Below are positions 6,618 through 12,548 of a stretch of DNA of 12,548 nucleotides, one piece after another. Origin of the DNA: Gammaproteobacteria bacterium (GTDB taxonomy: Bacteria; Pseudomonadota; Gammaproteobacteria; Nitrococcales; Nitrococcaceae); assembly GCA_018334525.1 (NCBI GenBank), contig JAGXLT010000003.1, forward strand, positions 1-12,548, given 5' to 3'. The notes under the pieces are model-generated. The model did no database searches. It was given only the letters and a program-made list of their open reading frames with translations, and was not told where the DNA came from. The position numbers were made by a program, and so were the translations under genes. How positions within the stretch are numbered: the first letter of the stretch is position 1; every line of letters begins with the position of its first letter.

Positions 6618-7724
6618 ATGCCAATGTTCAGCGCGAAGCCGAACGCCCGTCACGATGATATTCCCCGACTCGGCGTACTTATCACCAATCTGGGGACCCC
6701 TGATGCACCAACAGCACCGGCGCTACGACGTTATCTTGCAGAATTCCTTGGTGACCCGCGAGTCGTAGAAATCAACCGTCCGCTATGGTGGCTGATTTTG
6801 CATGGCATTGTTCTGCGCACTCGCCCCAAGAAATCGGCGGCTGCCTATGCCGAAGTTTGGGAAGATGAAGGCTCTCCGCTACTGACTATCAGCAAAGCCC
6901 AGGTCGCGGGTATTAACGAACGGTTAGCGGAAAAACTCAGCGGCCCCTTTTCTGTAGAGCTTGCGATGCGCTACGGCAATCCTTCCATTCGGGAGGGGCT
7001 GAGAAAGCTTCGCGAACAAGGCGCTGAACGGATTATTGTTTTGCCCCTGTATCCGCAATACTCAGCGGCCACCGTGGGCTCGACGTATGATGCCGTGTTT
7101 GACGAGCTGAAGCGCTGGCGCTGGGTGCCGGAGCTGCGTCTTATCGGCCAGTATCATGATGACCCGGATTATATTGAAGCACTGGCCAACACCATTACAG
7201 AACACTGGAAAGAGCATGGTCGCGCGGAAAAAATCCTTTTCTCTTTCCACGGTACACCGCGGCGTTACCTGTTGAATGGCGACCCCTACCATTGCCAGTG
7301 TCAAAAAACCGCACGCCTCGTCGCAGAGCGATTAGAGATTCCCGATGGTGAATGGCAAGTCACATTCCAATCGTTATTTGGCCGGGAAGTCTGGCTACAG
7401 CCCTATACCGACGCCACGGTTGAGGCATTAGCCAAATCCGGCATGAAAAAACTCGATGTGATCTGCGCCGGATTCTCCGCGGATTGCCTGGAAACGCTCG
7501 AGGAGATCGAGGGCGAAAACGCGGAAATATTTGAAGAACACGGCGGTGAATCGTTGCGCTACATTCGCGCTTTGAACTCTCGTGATGATCACCTCGATAT
7601 GCTCACCAACCTGTTGATGGACAACTTGCAGGGCTGGCCCGAGGCAAGCCCTGAAGTGAAGCGTAATCGCAGAGATCCCGCCGCCACGCGACAACGGGCG
7701 AAAGAAATGGATTGCGACTACTAG
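6618..7724 (+). CDS. hemH: Ferrochelatase (protoporphyrin IX ferrochelatase)
   Basis: HemH inserts Fe2+ into protoporphyrin IX, the last step of protohaem synthesis, usually at the inner face of the membrane. The product is 368 aa from the ATG at 6618. The fold landmarks are all present: ITNLGTPDAPT (22-32), GSPLL (85-89), LPLYPQYSAATVG (142-154), metal-binding His211 in SFHGTP, QSLFGREVWLQPYTD, and Glu292 in GFSADCLETLEE. The core ends near ALNSRDDHLDML. Compared with E. coli (320 aa) it has about 15 extra N-terminal residues and a charged tail of about 28 residues (341-368). An upstream ATG in the same frame would add 24 residues inside can; I reject it because AGGAA sits near 6618 at good spacing. 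It probably shares a transcript with can. The haem product fits the bd oxidase downstream. Confidence 0.95.
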   Translation: MPMFSAKPNARHDDIPRLGVLITNLGTPDAPTAPALRRYLAEFLGDPRVVEINRPLWWLILHGIVLRTRPKKSAAAYAEVWEDEGSPLLTISKAQVAGINERLAEKLSGPFSVELAMRYGNPSIREGLRKLREQGAERIIVLPLYPQYSAATVGSTYDAVFDELKRWRWVPELRLIGQYHDDPDYIEALANTITEHWKEHGRAEKILFSFHGTPRRYLLNGDPYHCQCQKTARLVAERLEIPDGEWQVTFQSLFGREVWLQPYTDATVEALAKSGMKKLDVICAGFSADCLETLEEIEGENAEIFEEHGGESLRYIRALNSRDDHLDMLTNLLMDNLQGWPEASPEVKRNRRDPAATRQRAKEMDCDY

Positions 7725-7730
7725 GCTTTA

Positions 7731-7763
7731 GCCGGTGGTTGCTTTGACCGGCGGAGGATTTTT
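7731..7763 (+). terminator. Weak candidate terminator after hemH
   Basis: GCCGGT (7731-7736) and ACCGGC (7747-7752) form a 6-bp stem with a 10-nt loop, starting 7 nt after the hemH stop. A TTTTT run (7759-7763) follows, but six purine-rich bases separate it from the stem, so it is a poor intrinsic terminator. The run overlaps the stop of the convergent small membrane-protein gene. No T run follows the hairpin on the minus strand. Confidence 0.3.
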
Positions 7764-7953
7764 ATTTGCGCCCACAGGTGTTCAGGCCGATTAAGCGATA
7801 GGCAGGGCAAAAACTCACTGCTGCTGTGGCGAGCGGCACAACGCCAATCCAACCCCAGACCATGCCCTCGCCGAACACAGCAAGGGCGATTAGAAAAATG
7901 CCCAGTGCCCCGCGAAGAACGCGATCAATTGACCCAACATTTTGTGTAAACAC
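7762..7953 (-). CDS. Small YgaP/DUF2892-type inner-membrane protein
   Basis: The product is 63 aa with two predicted membrane helices (about 13-28 and 32-48) in a tight hairpin. The start FTQNVGSIDRVLRG and the end FCPAYRLIGLNTC are the hallmarks of the DUF2892/YgaP-like membrane domain, including its two cysteines (49 and 60 here). In YgaP this domain is fused to a rhodanese; here it stands alone. Stand-alone copies often occur near sulfur-transfer or redox genes, and their function is not established. Start is GTG at 7953 with AGGAG 8 nt upstream, a convincing site. It is divergent from the Crp/Fnr-family regulator across a 91-bp gap, so that regulator may control it. The paired cysteines could be redox active, which is inference only. 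Confidence 0.85.
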   Translation of the reverse strand: MFTQNVGSIDRVLRGALGIFLIALAVFGEGMVWGWIGVVPLATAAVSFCPAYRLIGLNTCGRK

Positions 7954-8044
7954 GTCAATAACTCCTGTATATACTGATAATAGGTTAGTTAGCGCTCATG
8001 ACCCCGAGTCTTTCAGTGATCAAGTCACGGAGGCAAACATAGCG
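7954..8044. promoter_or_regulatory. Divergent intergenic region between the DUF2892 gene and the Crp/Fnr regulator
   Basis: This 91-bp stretch must hold the promoter of the small membrane gene and probably that of the regulator-cydABD operon. It contains a TATACT (7970-7975) that would suit a rightward -10, but no good -35 lies 16-18 bp before it. There are small dyads AGCGCT, TCATGA and TGATCA, and one TTGAT half site on the minus strand near 8023. I do not see a full Fnr (TTGAT-N4-ATCAA) or Crp palindrome, so no operator is assigned. Confidence 0.5.
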
Positions 8045-8728
8045 ATGCGGCACACTGACTGTGGAGAGGTTGGAGACCAAGCGCACCCGGCACTTTTAGG
8101 GCTGGATGAGACAGACCGATCCGATCTTTTTCGCCGCTGTCGTCAACTTGACATCCCAGCCGGCACTAAGATCTTTGGCTCTGGCGAGGCATGTGCCGGA
8201 CTGCCGCTGATTATAAAAGGCGCCATTCGCCTGCAAATGAGTGGCATTTCCGGGAACGAAATTGTGCTTTATCGACTCAAAACTGGAGGTGTCTGCCCGT
8301 TATCCCTGGCCTGTTTATTCGGATCCGGCAGATACGATGCTGAAGCCATCGCGGAAGAGGACAGTCACGTTTTGCTATTAACAGGCTCCACAGTAGAGCG
8401 ATTAATCGACGAAGACCCGACATTCCGGCGCTATGTGCTGGAGAGTTACGGAGAGCGTATGCGGACCCTCATGGGGGTCGTTGAAGAAGTGGCTTTTGGA
8501 CGGGTCAGCGAACGTTTGGCAGAGCGGCTGTTGAGCATTCAGCGCGATTGCGTGGTGAATGCAACTCACCAAACTCTTGCCGCTGAGCTGGGCACAGCGC
8601 GCGAGGTCATCAGCCGACTGCTCAAAGATTTTGAGCGAAAAGGGTTGGTAAGACTTGAACGCGGCAAAGTTGAATTAATCGATATCACCCGGCTTGAGCA
8701 GTTTAGCAATGCGACCCGGCATAACTGA
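8045..8728 (+). CDS. Crp/Fnr-family transcriptional regulator, upstream of cydAB
   Basis: The product is 227 aa from the ATG at 8045. Residues about 15-130 form a cyclic-nucleotide-binding-like effector domain (DIPAGTKIFGSGEACAGLPLIIKG). A long dimer helix follows (about 134-165). A Crp-type winged helix-turn-helix covers about 172-206: THQTLAAELGTAREVISRLL with an FERKGLVRLERG wing. There is no Fnr-type N-terminal four-cysteine cluster, and the cAMP-binding signature is absent. Cysteines are at 6, 32, 50, 84, 90 and 169; the GGVCPLSLACLF pair (84, 90) sits where the effector pocket would be, which hints at thiol or metal sensing (inference). An ATG at 7826 in the same frame would run antisense across the DUF2892 gene; GGAGG 11 nt before 8045 supports the shorter form. 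The cydA ATG lies 9 bp downstream, so the regulator is probably co-transcribed with the oxidase and may regulate it. Confidence 0.87.
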   Translation: MRHTDCGEVGDQAHPALLGLDETDRSDLFRRCRQLDIPAGTKIFGSGEACAGLPLIIKGAIRLQMSGISGNEIVLYRLKTGGVCPLSLACLFGSGRYDAEAIAEEDSHVLLLTGSTVERLIDEDPTFRRYVLESYGERMRTLMGVVEEVAFGRVSERLAERLLSIQRDCVVNATHQTLAAELGTAREVISRLLKDFERKGLVRLERGKVELIDITRLEQFSNATRHN

Positions 8729-8737
8729 GGCAGTATC

Positions 8738-10150
8738 ATGGAATTAGATCCCCTACTTATCTCTCGAATTCAATTCGCCTTTGTGGTTTCGTTCCACGCC
8801 ATTTTCCCGGTGTTCACCATCGGGCTTGCCTCATACATTGCGCTGCTCGAGACTCTGCACTTCAAAACGAATAATCCTCAATGGGCGCAACTGAGTCGCT
8901 TTTGGACGAAAGTATTTGCGGTGACATTCGGTATGGGCGTTGTTTCAGGCATCGTCATGTCATTCCAGTTTGGAACGAATTGGAGCAACTTTTCCTGGAT
9001 GTCAGCCAACTTCCTTGGCCCGATTTTAAGTTATGAGGTTGTGACCGCCTTTTTCCTTGAAGCGGCGTTTTTGGGTGTGCTGCTCTTTGGGCGAGACAAA
9101 GTGCCAAAGGGAACCCACCTCTTTGCAGCGCTGATGGTAGCACTGGGCACCTTCATTTCTTCATTCTGGATTCTAGTGGCTAATAGCTGGATGCATACAC
9201 CGGCTGGCGTCGAATTCCAGGACGGCATTCTGCATGTCCGCAGCTGGGGTGAGGCTATATTCAATCCGTCGTTCCCTTACCGGTTCGCGCATATGGCAGT
9301 GGCCAGCTTTTTAACCGGCGCCTTTGTGGTTGCCGGCGTCAGTGCGTGGTACCTGATTAAGCAGCATCATGTGGAAGCGAATCGCCGTGCGCTTTCCATG
9401 TGCCTTTGGTTAATCCTTATTTTAGCGCCGACTCAAGCGGTGATTGGTGATTTTCACGGGCTAAATACGCTTGAACACCAGCCCGTTAAAGTGGCCGCGA
9501 TGGAGGGTAACTGGGAAACTCAGTCGAATGTGCCGCTGCTTTTGTTTGCGCTGCCGGATCAGGCCGCACAGACCAATCGGTTTGAAATCGGCATTCCAAA
9601 TATGGCCAGCATTATTTTGACGCACAGCGCAGATGGTGTAGTTCCCGGCATTGCCGATACGCCAATTGAAGAACAACCTCCTGTTGCCATCGTGTTCTGG
9701 TCATTCCGCATTATGGTGGGTATCGGCTTTCTCATGATTGCAGTCGCGCTATGGGGTCTGTTTCTTCGAGTGCGTGGACAACTCTACAAGCCAGGGTTTT
9801 TCCACCGCATCCTGCCATTAATGGTTGCCACCCCGTTTGTTGCCGTTATCGCAGGCTGGTTTACAACGGAAGTGGGGCGCTCACCCTGGCTTGTTCACGG
9901 AATGATCAGCTTAAGGGAAGGTCTGACGCCCTCTCTAACTGGCGGGATGGCACTGGCTACGCTTATCGGATACATGAGCGTTTACGCCATTGTCTATTCG
10001 GCAGGCGGCTACTACATCTGGCGTCTTGTGATGGGCGGCATGGATGAACATGCCCCCGAATCCGGCGCGCATGCCAAGCGCCCCTTGTCAGCGGGCGGCC
10101 CTATTGCTCAGGGCAGTCCGGCCAGCCCGATCAAAGGAGATTGGTCGTGA
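8738..10150 (+). CDS. cydA: Cytochrome bd ubiquinol oxidase subunit I, short-Q-loop (CIO-like) type
   Basis: CydA carries haems b558, b595 and d in the inner membrane and oxidises quinol while reducing O2 to water. The product is 470 aa, against about 522 in E. coli; the missing part is the C-terminal Q-loop insert, the mark of the short-loop CIO type. By alignment from memory, visible residues are His20 (b595/d region), Glu100 and Glu108 of the proton path, His185 and Met326 (b558, in FAHM and FRIMVG), Lys251 and Glu256 of the quinol site (HQPVKVAAMEGNWET), and Glu378. The usual GRQPW signature reads GRSPW (380-384). About nine membrane helices are expected. The ATG has GAGG 7 nt upstream, overlapping the regulator stop; the end overlaps cydB by 4 bp. 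Whether it is really cyanide-tolerant cannot be read from sequence. Confidence 0.94.
   Translation: MELDPLLISRIQFAFVVSFHAIFPVFTIGLASYIALLETLHFKTNNPQWAQLSRFWTKVFAVTFGMGVVSGIVMSFQFGTNWSNFSWMSANFLGPILSYEVVTAFFLEAAFLGVLLFGRDKVPKGTHLFAALMVALGTFISSFWILVANSWMHTPAGVEFQDGILHVRSWGEAIFNPSFPYRFAHMAVASFLTGAFVVAGVSAWYLIKQHHVEANRRALSMCLWLILILAPTQAVIGDFHGLNTLEHQPVKVAAMEGNWETQSNVPLLLFALPDQAAQTNRFEIGIPNMASIILTHSADGVVPGIADTPIEEQPPVAIVFWSFRIMVGIGFLMIAVALWGLFLRVRGQLYKPGFFHRILPLMVATPFVAVIAGWFTTEVGRSPWLVHGMISLREGLTPSLTGGMALATLIGYMSVYAIVYSAGGYYIWRLVMGGMDEHAPESGAHAKRPLSAGGPIAQGSPASPIKGDWS
10134..10139 (+). promoter_or_regulatory. Ribosome binding site deciding the cydB start
   Basis: AAGGAG lies inside the end of cydA. 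It is 7 nt before GTG 10147 but only 1 nt before the alternative TTG 10141. The spacing rules out the TTG and fixes a GTGA overlap between cydB start and cydA stop, which suggests translational coupling of the two subunits. Confidence 0.75.
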
Positions 10151-11145
10151 TCGACTTTGTCATCATTTGGGCGGTCATTATCGCGTTTGGCGTCATCATG
10201 TATGTCCTGATGGATGGATTTGATTTAGGCGTTGGCATCCTTTATCCCTTCGCACCGAATGAAACATCCAGAGATGTCATGATGAATACCGTGGCACCGG
10301 TCTGGGATGGCAACGAGACCTGGCTGGTGCTGGGTGGCGCAGGGCTGCTAGGTGCTTTCCCACTGGTTTACTCAGTGCTATTACCCGCTTTATATCTCGG
10401 GGTATTTCTACTGCTAGCCGGCTTAATCTTTCGTGGCGTAGCCTTTGAGTTTCGTTTTAAAGCTACGCCAAAAACCAAAAAATACTGGAGTGCGGCATTT
10501 GCGGGAGGCTCTACCGTTGCTGCATTAGCGCAGGGCATCGTCGTTGGCGCTTATATCCAAGGGTTTGCTACGGAAAATAAGGTTTACGTGGGTGGCGCCT
10601 TTGATTGGCTCACACCCTTTTCAATTATGACGGGTGTAGGTTTAGTGCTTGGCTATGCATTGCTTGGCAGCACCTGGATAATTATGAAAACAGAAGGTGA
10701 AATTCAGGATTGGGCCTATCGCCTAACGCCTAAACTCCTCGCAGCGGTGCTTTTTATTTTCGTTGTAATCGGGGTCTGGACACCATTAGTCGATCAATTT
10801 GTCCGTGATCGGTGGTTTAGCAACATCCTATCAATCTGGTTACTGCCAGCGGGCGCACTGGTTAGCGCGTTAATCATCATTCGTGCCGTTCGGAATCGCA
10901 GTGAAGGCACGCCATTTGTCGCAACTATGGCACTTTTTATCTTCACCTACCTGGGTCTACTAGCCAGCAAATGGCCCTATGTCGTCCCACCCGACTACAC
11001 ACTCTATGACGCGGCATCGGCCAGAGAGTCACAGTTATTCCTGTTGATCGGCGTACTTTTCGTCATCCCTGTGGTTTTAGGCTATACCGCGTGGACTTAT
11101 TGGGTGTTCCGCGGAAAAGTGCGTGCCGGTGAGGGCTACCACTAG
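10147..11145 (+). CDS. cydB: Cytochrome bd ubiquinol oxidase subunit II
   Basis: CydB is the haem-free structural partner of CydA, an integral membrane protein of about eight helices. The product is 332 aa from GTG 10147. The N-terminus shows the family signature: MYVLMDGFDLGVGILYPF, then the conserved acidic APVWDGNETWLVLGG segment, which in E. coli lies by the proton channel, and LLLAGLIFRGVAFEFRFK. The C-terminal half has the usual KWPYVVPPDYTLYDAAS loop and SQLFLLIGVLFVIPVVLGYTAW helix. I chose GTG over TTG 10141 because of the Shine-Dalgarno spacing. The start overlaps the cydA stop (GTGA) and the cydD start lies two bases after the stop, so cydA, cydB and cydD are one operon. No CydX-like small ORF is seen between cydB and cydD. 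Confidence 0.94.
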   Translation: MIDFVIIWAVIIAFGVIMYVLMDGFDLGVGILYPFAPNETSRDVMMNTVAPVWDGNETWLVLGGAGLLGAFPLVYSVLLPALYLGVFLLLAGLIFRGVAFEFRFKATPKTKKYWSAAFAGGSTVAALAQGIVVGAYIQGFATENKVYVGGAFDWLTPFSIMTGVGLVLGYALLGSTWIIMKTEGEIQDWAYRLTPKLLAAVLFIFVVIGVWTPLVDQFVRDRWFSNILSIWLLPAGALVSALIIIRAVRNRSEGTPFVATMALFIFTYLGLLASKWPYVVPPDYTLYDAASARESQLFLLIGVLFVIPVVLGYTAWTYWVFRGKVRAGEGYH

Positions 11146-11147
11146 CG

Positions 11148-12548
11148 GTGACCGCATCTCAATGGCTTGCGAAACAAAGGACAGTCACTCTTTGGCCCCT
11201 CCGCCTTGCTGCTCTTTACGGATTCTTTGAGGGCCTGTTAATCATCTGTCAGGCCGGCCTGATCGCCTGGTTGGTCCATCACGTCGTCATGCAGGGTCAG
11301 CCTCTAAGCGATTTAGTCGTTACAGCCGCTTCCTTGGTCATAGTAGTTTTACTGCGACCAATTTTTCAGTCGTTAAAGGCACGGGCTGGCATTCGGGCGT
11401 CGCAGACGATTCGCTCTACGGTTCGCCAACGTCTGCTTCTTAAAGCCGAGGCACTCGGCCCCACAGGATTCAACGACAAAAGCCGTGGTGAGCTTGCCAG
11501 TCAGATCACCGATCAGGTTGATGCATTAGATGGCTACTTTGCGCGTTACCTTCCACAGCTTTTTATTGCCGTTGCTGTCGCATTAGCCATTGCCATCGTG
11601 GTCTTCAGCCAGGACTGGCTGGCAGCGAGCTTTTTAATCCTCGCTGCTCCGTTAATCCCTCTGTTTATGGCACTGGTCGGGATGGGCGCTGAGCGTTTGA
11701 ACCGCGACCAATTCACCGCACTTTCACGCCTTTCCGGGCAATTTTTAGACCGTGTCCGCGGCCTGACCACCCTGCAGATATTTAATCGGGTGGACGACGC
11801 AACCGACGACATCATCCGTTCTTCAGATGAATACCGGCGGCGGAGTATGCGGGTGTTGCGTGTGGCGTTTCTCTCCTCTGCGGTACTTGAGTTTTTTGCC
11901 TCAGTCGCAATCGCAGTGGTCGCCATTTATGTGGGGTTTGGGTTATTAGGCTACATCGAGTACGGGCCTGCGCCGTCCCTGACATTATTCAGCGGCCTCT
12001 TTGTGCTGCTACTCGCGCCTGAGTTTTTCCAGCCTTTGCGCACTCTTGCCCAGCACTATCATGACCGCGCCGCAGCGCTGGGTGCCGCTGAGCTACTGCT
12101 GGAACTTGACCAGGCTGGCGAAAATACAGGGAAAGACGCGCCGGATGATGTGCAACCAACCGATCTGTCTAAACCTCAAGCAAACCTGACGCTCCACAAT
12201 CTACGTATTGATCGCCCCGGGCGGGGGACTGTCCTCAGTGTGCCTCTTCTCAGCGCTCAGCTGGGAGAGCGCATCCTGATTGAAGGCCCCTCCGGCAGCG
12301 GCAAGACCTCTCTGCTCTTAGCCATCGCCGGATTACTTCCGGCGAGCGGCAAACTGGACAGGCACTTTAAAAACTCAACGATCGGCTGGCTCGGCTCACC
12401 TGCATTCCTCGCAAATACAAGTATTCGAGAGAATATTCGCCTGGGCGATCCAAAAGCTTCGGACGCAGCGATAACCGCTGCTGCGCAAAAAGCCAGCGTC
12501 ACCGAATTTCTGCCTCGCCTCCCCAATGGCCTTGATACCGTAATTGGT
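11148..12548 (+). CDS. cydD: Thiol reductant ABC exporter subunit CydD; C-terminus beyond right edge
   Basis: CydD and CydC form a heterodimeric ABC transporter required for cytochrome bd assembly; it has been linked to cysteine/glutathione export and haem binding. The frame is open for 467 codons from GTG 11148 to the edge. A TGA in frame at 11130 and the lack of other starts support this GTG, although its Shine-Dalgarno is weak. Membrane helices occupy about residues 15-300, with helix partners such as ELASQITDQVDALDGYF and the coupling segment RVRGLTTLQIFNR. LLAPEFFQPLRTLAQHYHDRAAALGAAE (first part about 290-310) is characteristic of CydD. Walker A is GPSGSGKT (380-387). The segment after it is about ten residues shorter than in E. 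coli as I recall it, and the Q-loop Gln is replaced by Ser417 in WLGSPAF. The ABC signature, Walker B and cydC lie outside the window. Confidence 0.9.
   Translation, partial: MTASQWLAKQRTVTLWPLRLAALYGFFEGLLIICQAGLIAWLVHHVVMQGQPLSDLVVTAASLVIVVLLRPIFQSLKARAGIRASQTIRSTVRQRLLLKAEALGPTGFNDKSRGELASQITDQVDALDGYFARYLPQLFIAVAVALAIAIVVFSQDWLAASFLILAAPLIPLFMALVGMGAERLNRDQFTALSRLSGQFLDRVRGLTTLQIFNRVDDATDDIIRSSDEYRRRSMRVLRVAFLSSAVLEFFASVAIAVVAIYVGFGLLGYIEYGPAPSLTLFSGLFVLLLAPEFFQPLRTLAQHYHDRAAALGAAELLLELDQAGENTGKDAPDDVQPTDLSKPQANLTLHNLRIDRPGRGTVLSVPLLSAQLGERILIEGPSGSGKTSLLLAIAGLLPASGKLDRHFKNSTIGWLGSPAFLANTSIRENIRLGDPKASDAAITAAAQKASVTEFLPRLPNGLDTVIG

Noticed and set aside
7947..7975. Sigma-70 promoter for the regulator using TATACT at 7970
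   Set aside because: The -10 is good, but the sequence 16-18 bp upstream is not a -35. Noted in the intergenic entry rather than called as a promoter.
8012..8026. Fnr box near CTTGATCACTGAAAG (minus strand)
   Set aside because: Only one half site matches; the second half lacks ATCAA, and the inner positions of the dyad do not pair.
7826..8044. N-terminal extension of the Crp/Fnr regulator (ATG at 7826)
   Set aside because: It runs antisense through the DUF2892 gene, is not Crp-like in sequence, and the ATG at 8045 has GGAGG upstream and starts at the usual point for the family.
11546..11926. Minus-strand ORF of 126 codons opposite cydD
   Set aside because: Composition is Thr/Ala/Arg-rich antisense of the CydD membrane domain, whose plus-strand frame is continuous and recognisable.

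Overview
The window looks like ordinary chromosome from a gammaproteobacterium. The evidence is a PBP activator LpoB beside a YcfL-type lipoprotein and a COG3014-type lipoprotein, an Escherichia-type GabD, a beta carbonic anhydrase of the Can type and a CydD/CydAB set. Coding density is very high, and most start codons have clear Shine-Dalgarno sequences. I see no tRNA, rRNA, CRISPR array, insertion sequence or phage gene. A marine or halophilic Oceanospirillales-like host is only a guess from the overall flavour of the proteins.

Left arm (1-5912, minus strand). Six genes are packed head to tail: a YgjP/DUF45 zinc metallopeptidase, an NAD(P)-dependent succinate-semialdehyde dehydrogenase (gabD), a COG3014 lipoprotein, a YcfL-type lipoprotein, lpoB, and an exported protein that runs off the left edge. 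Gaps are 23 and 10 bp, then two start/stop overlaps, then 15 bp, so one long transcript is plausible. The last four genes form an envelope module: three lipoproteins with outer-membrane sorting signals plus one periplasmic protein. LpoB activates the peptidoglycan synthase PBP1b, so the module probably serves cell-wall synthesis. The dehydrogenase and peptidase are unexpected partners.

Middle (5913-7763). A beta carbonic anhydrase gene (can) starts divergently from the metallopeptidase, and the two 5' ends probably overlap. Ferrochelatase (hemH) follows can after 32 bp.

Right arm (7762-12548). A small two-helix YgaP/DUF2892-type membrane protein is divergent from a Crp/Fnr-family regulator. 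The regulator is followed at very short spacing by cydA and cydB, encoding a short-Q-loop (CIO-type) cytochrome bd quinol oxidase, and by cydD, half of the CydDC ABC exporter needed for bd assembly, which runs off the right edge. Together with hemH the arm covers haem supply, oxidase assembly and the oxidase itself, with a regulator in the same operon.

I found no clearly new system. The observations most worth checking are: a metallopeptidase whose conserved N-terminus extends upstream of any ATG/GTG/TTG; a GabD with Arg in place of the near-invariant cofactor-binding Lys; a CydD whose nucleotide-binding domain is shortened and lacks the Q-loop Gln; a CydA with GRSPW instead of GRQPW; and the lipoprotein module itself. 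Sequence comparisons with named families are from memory, not from searches.
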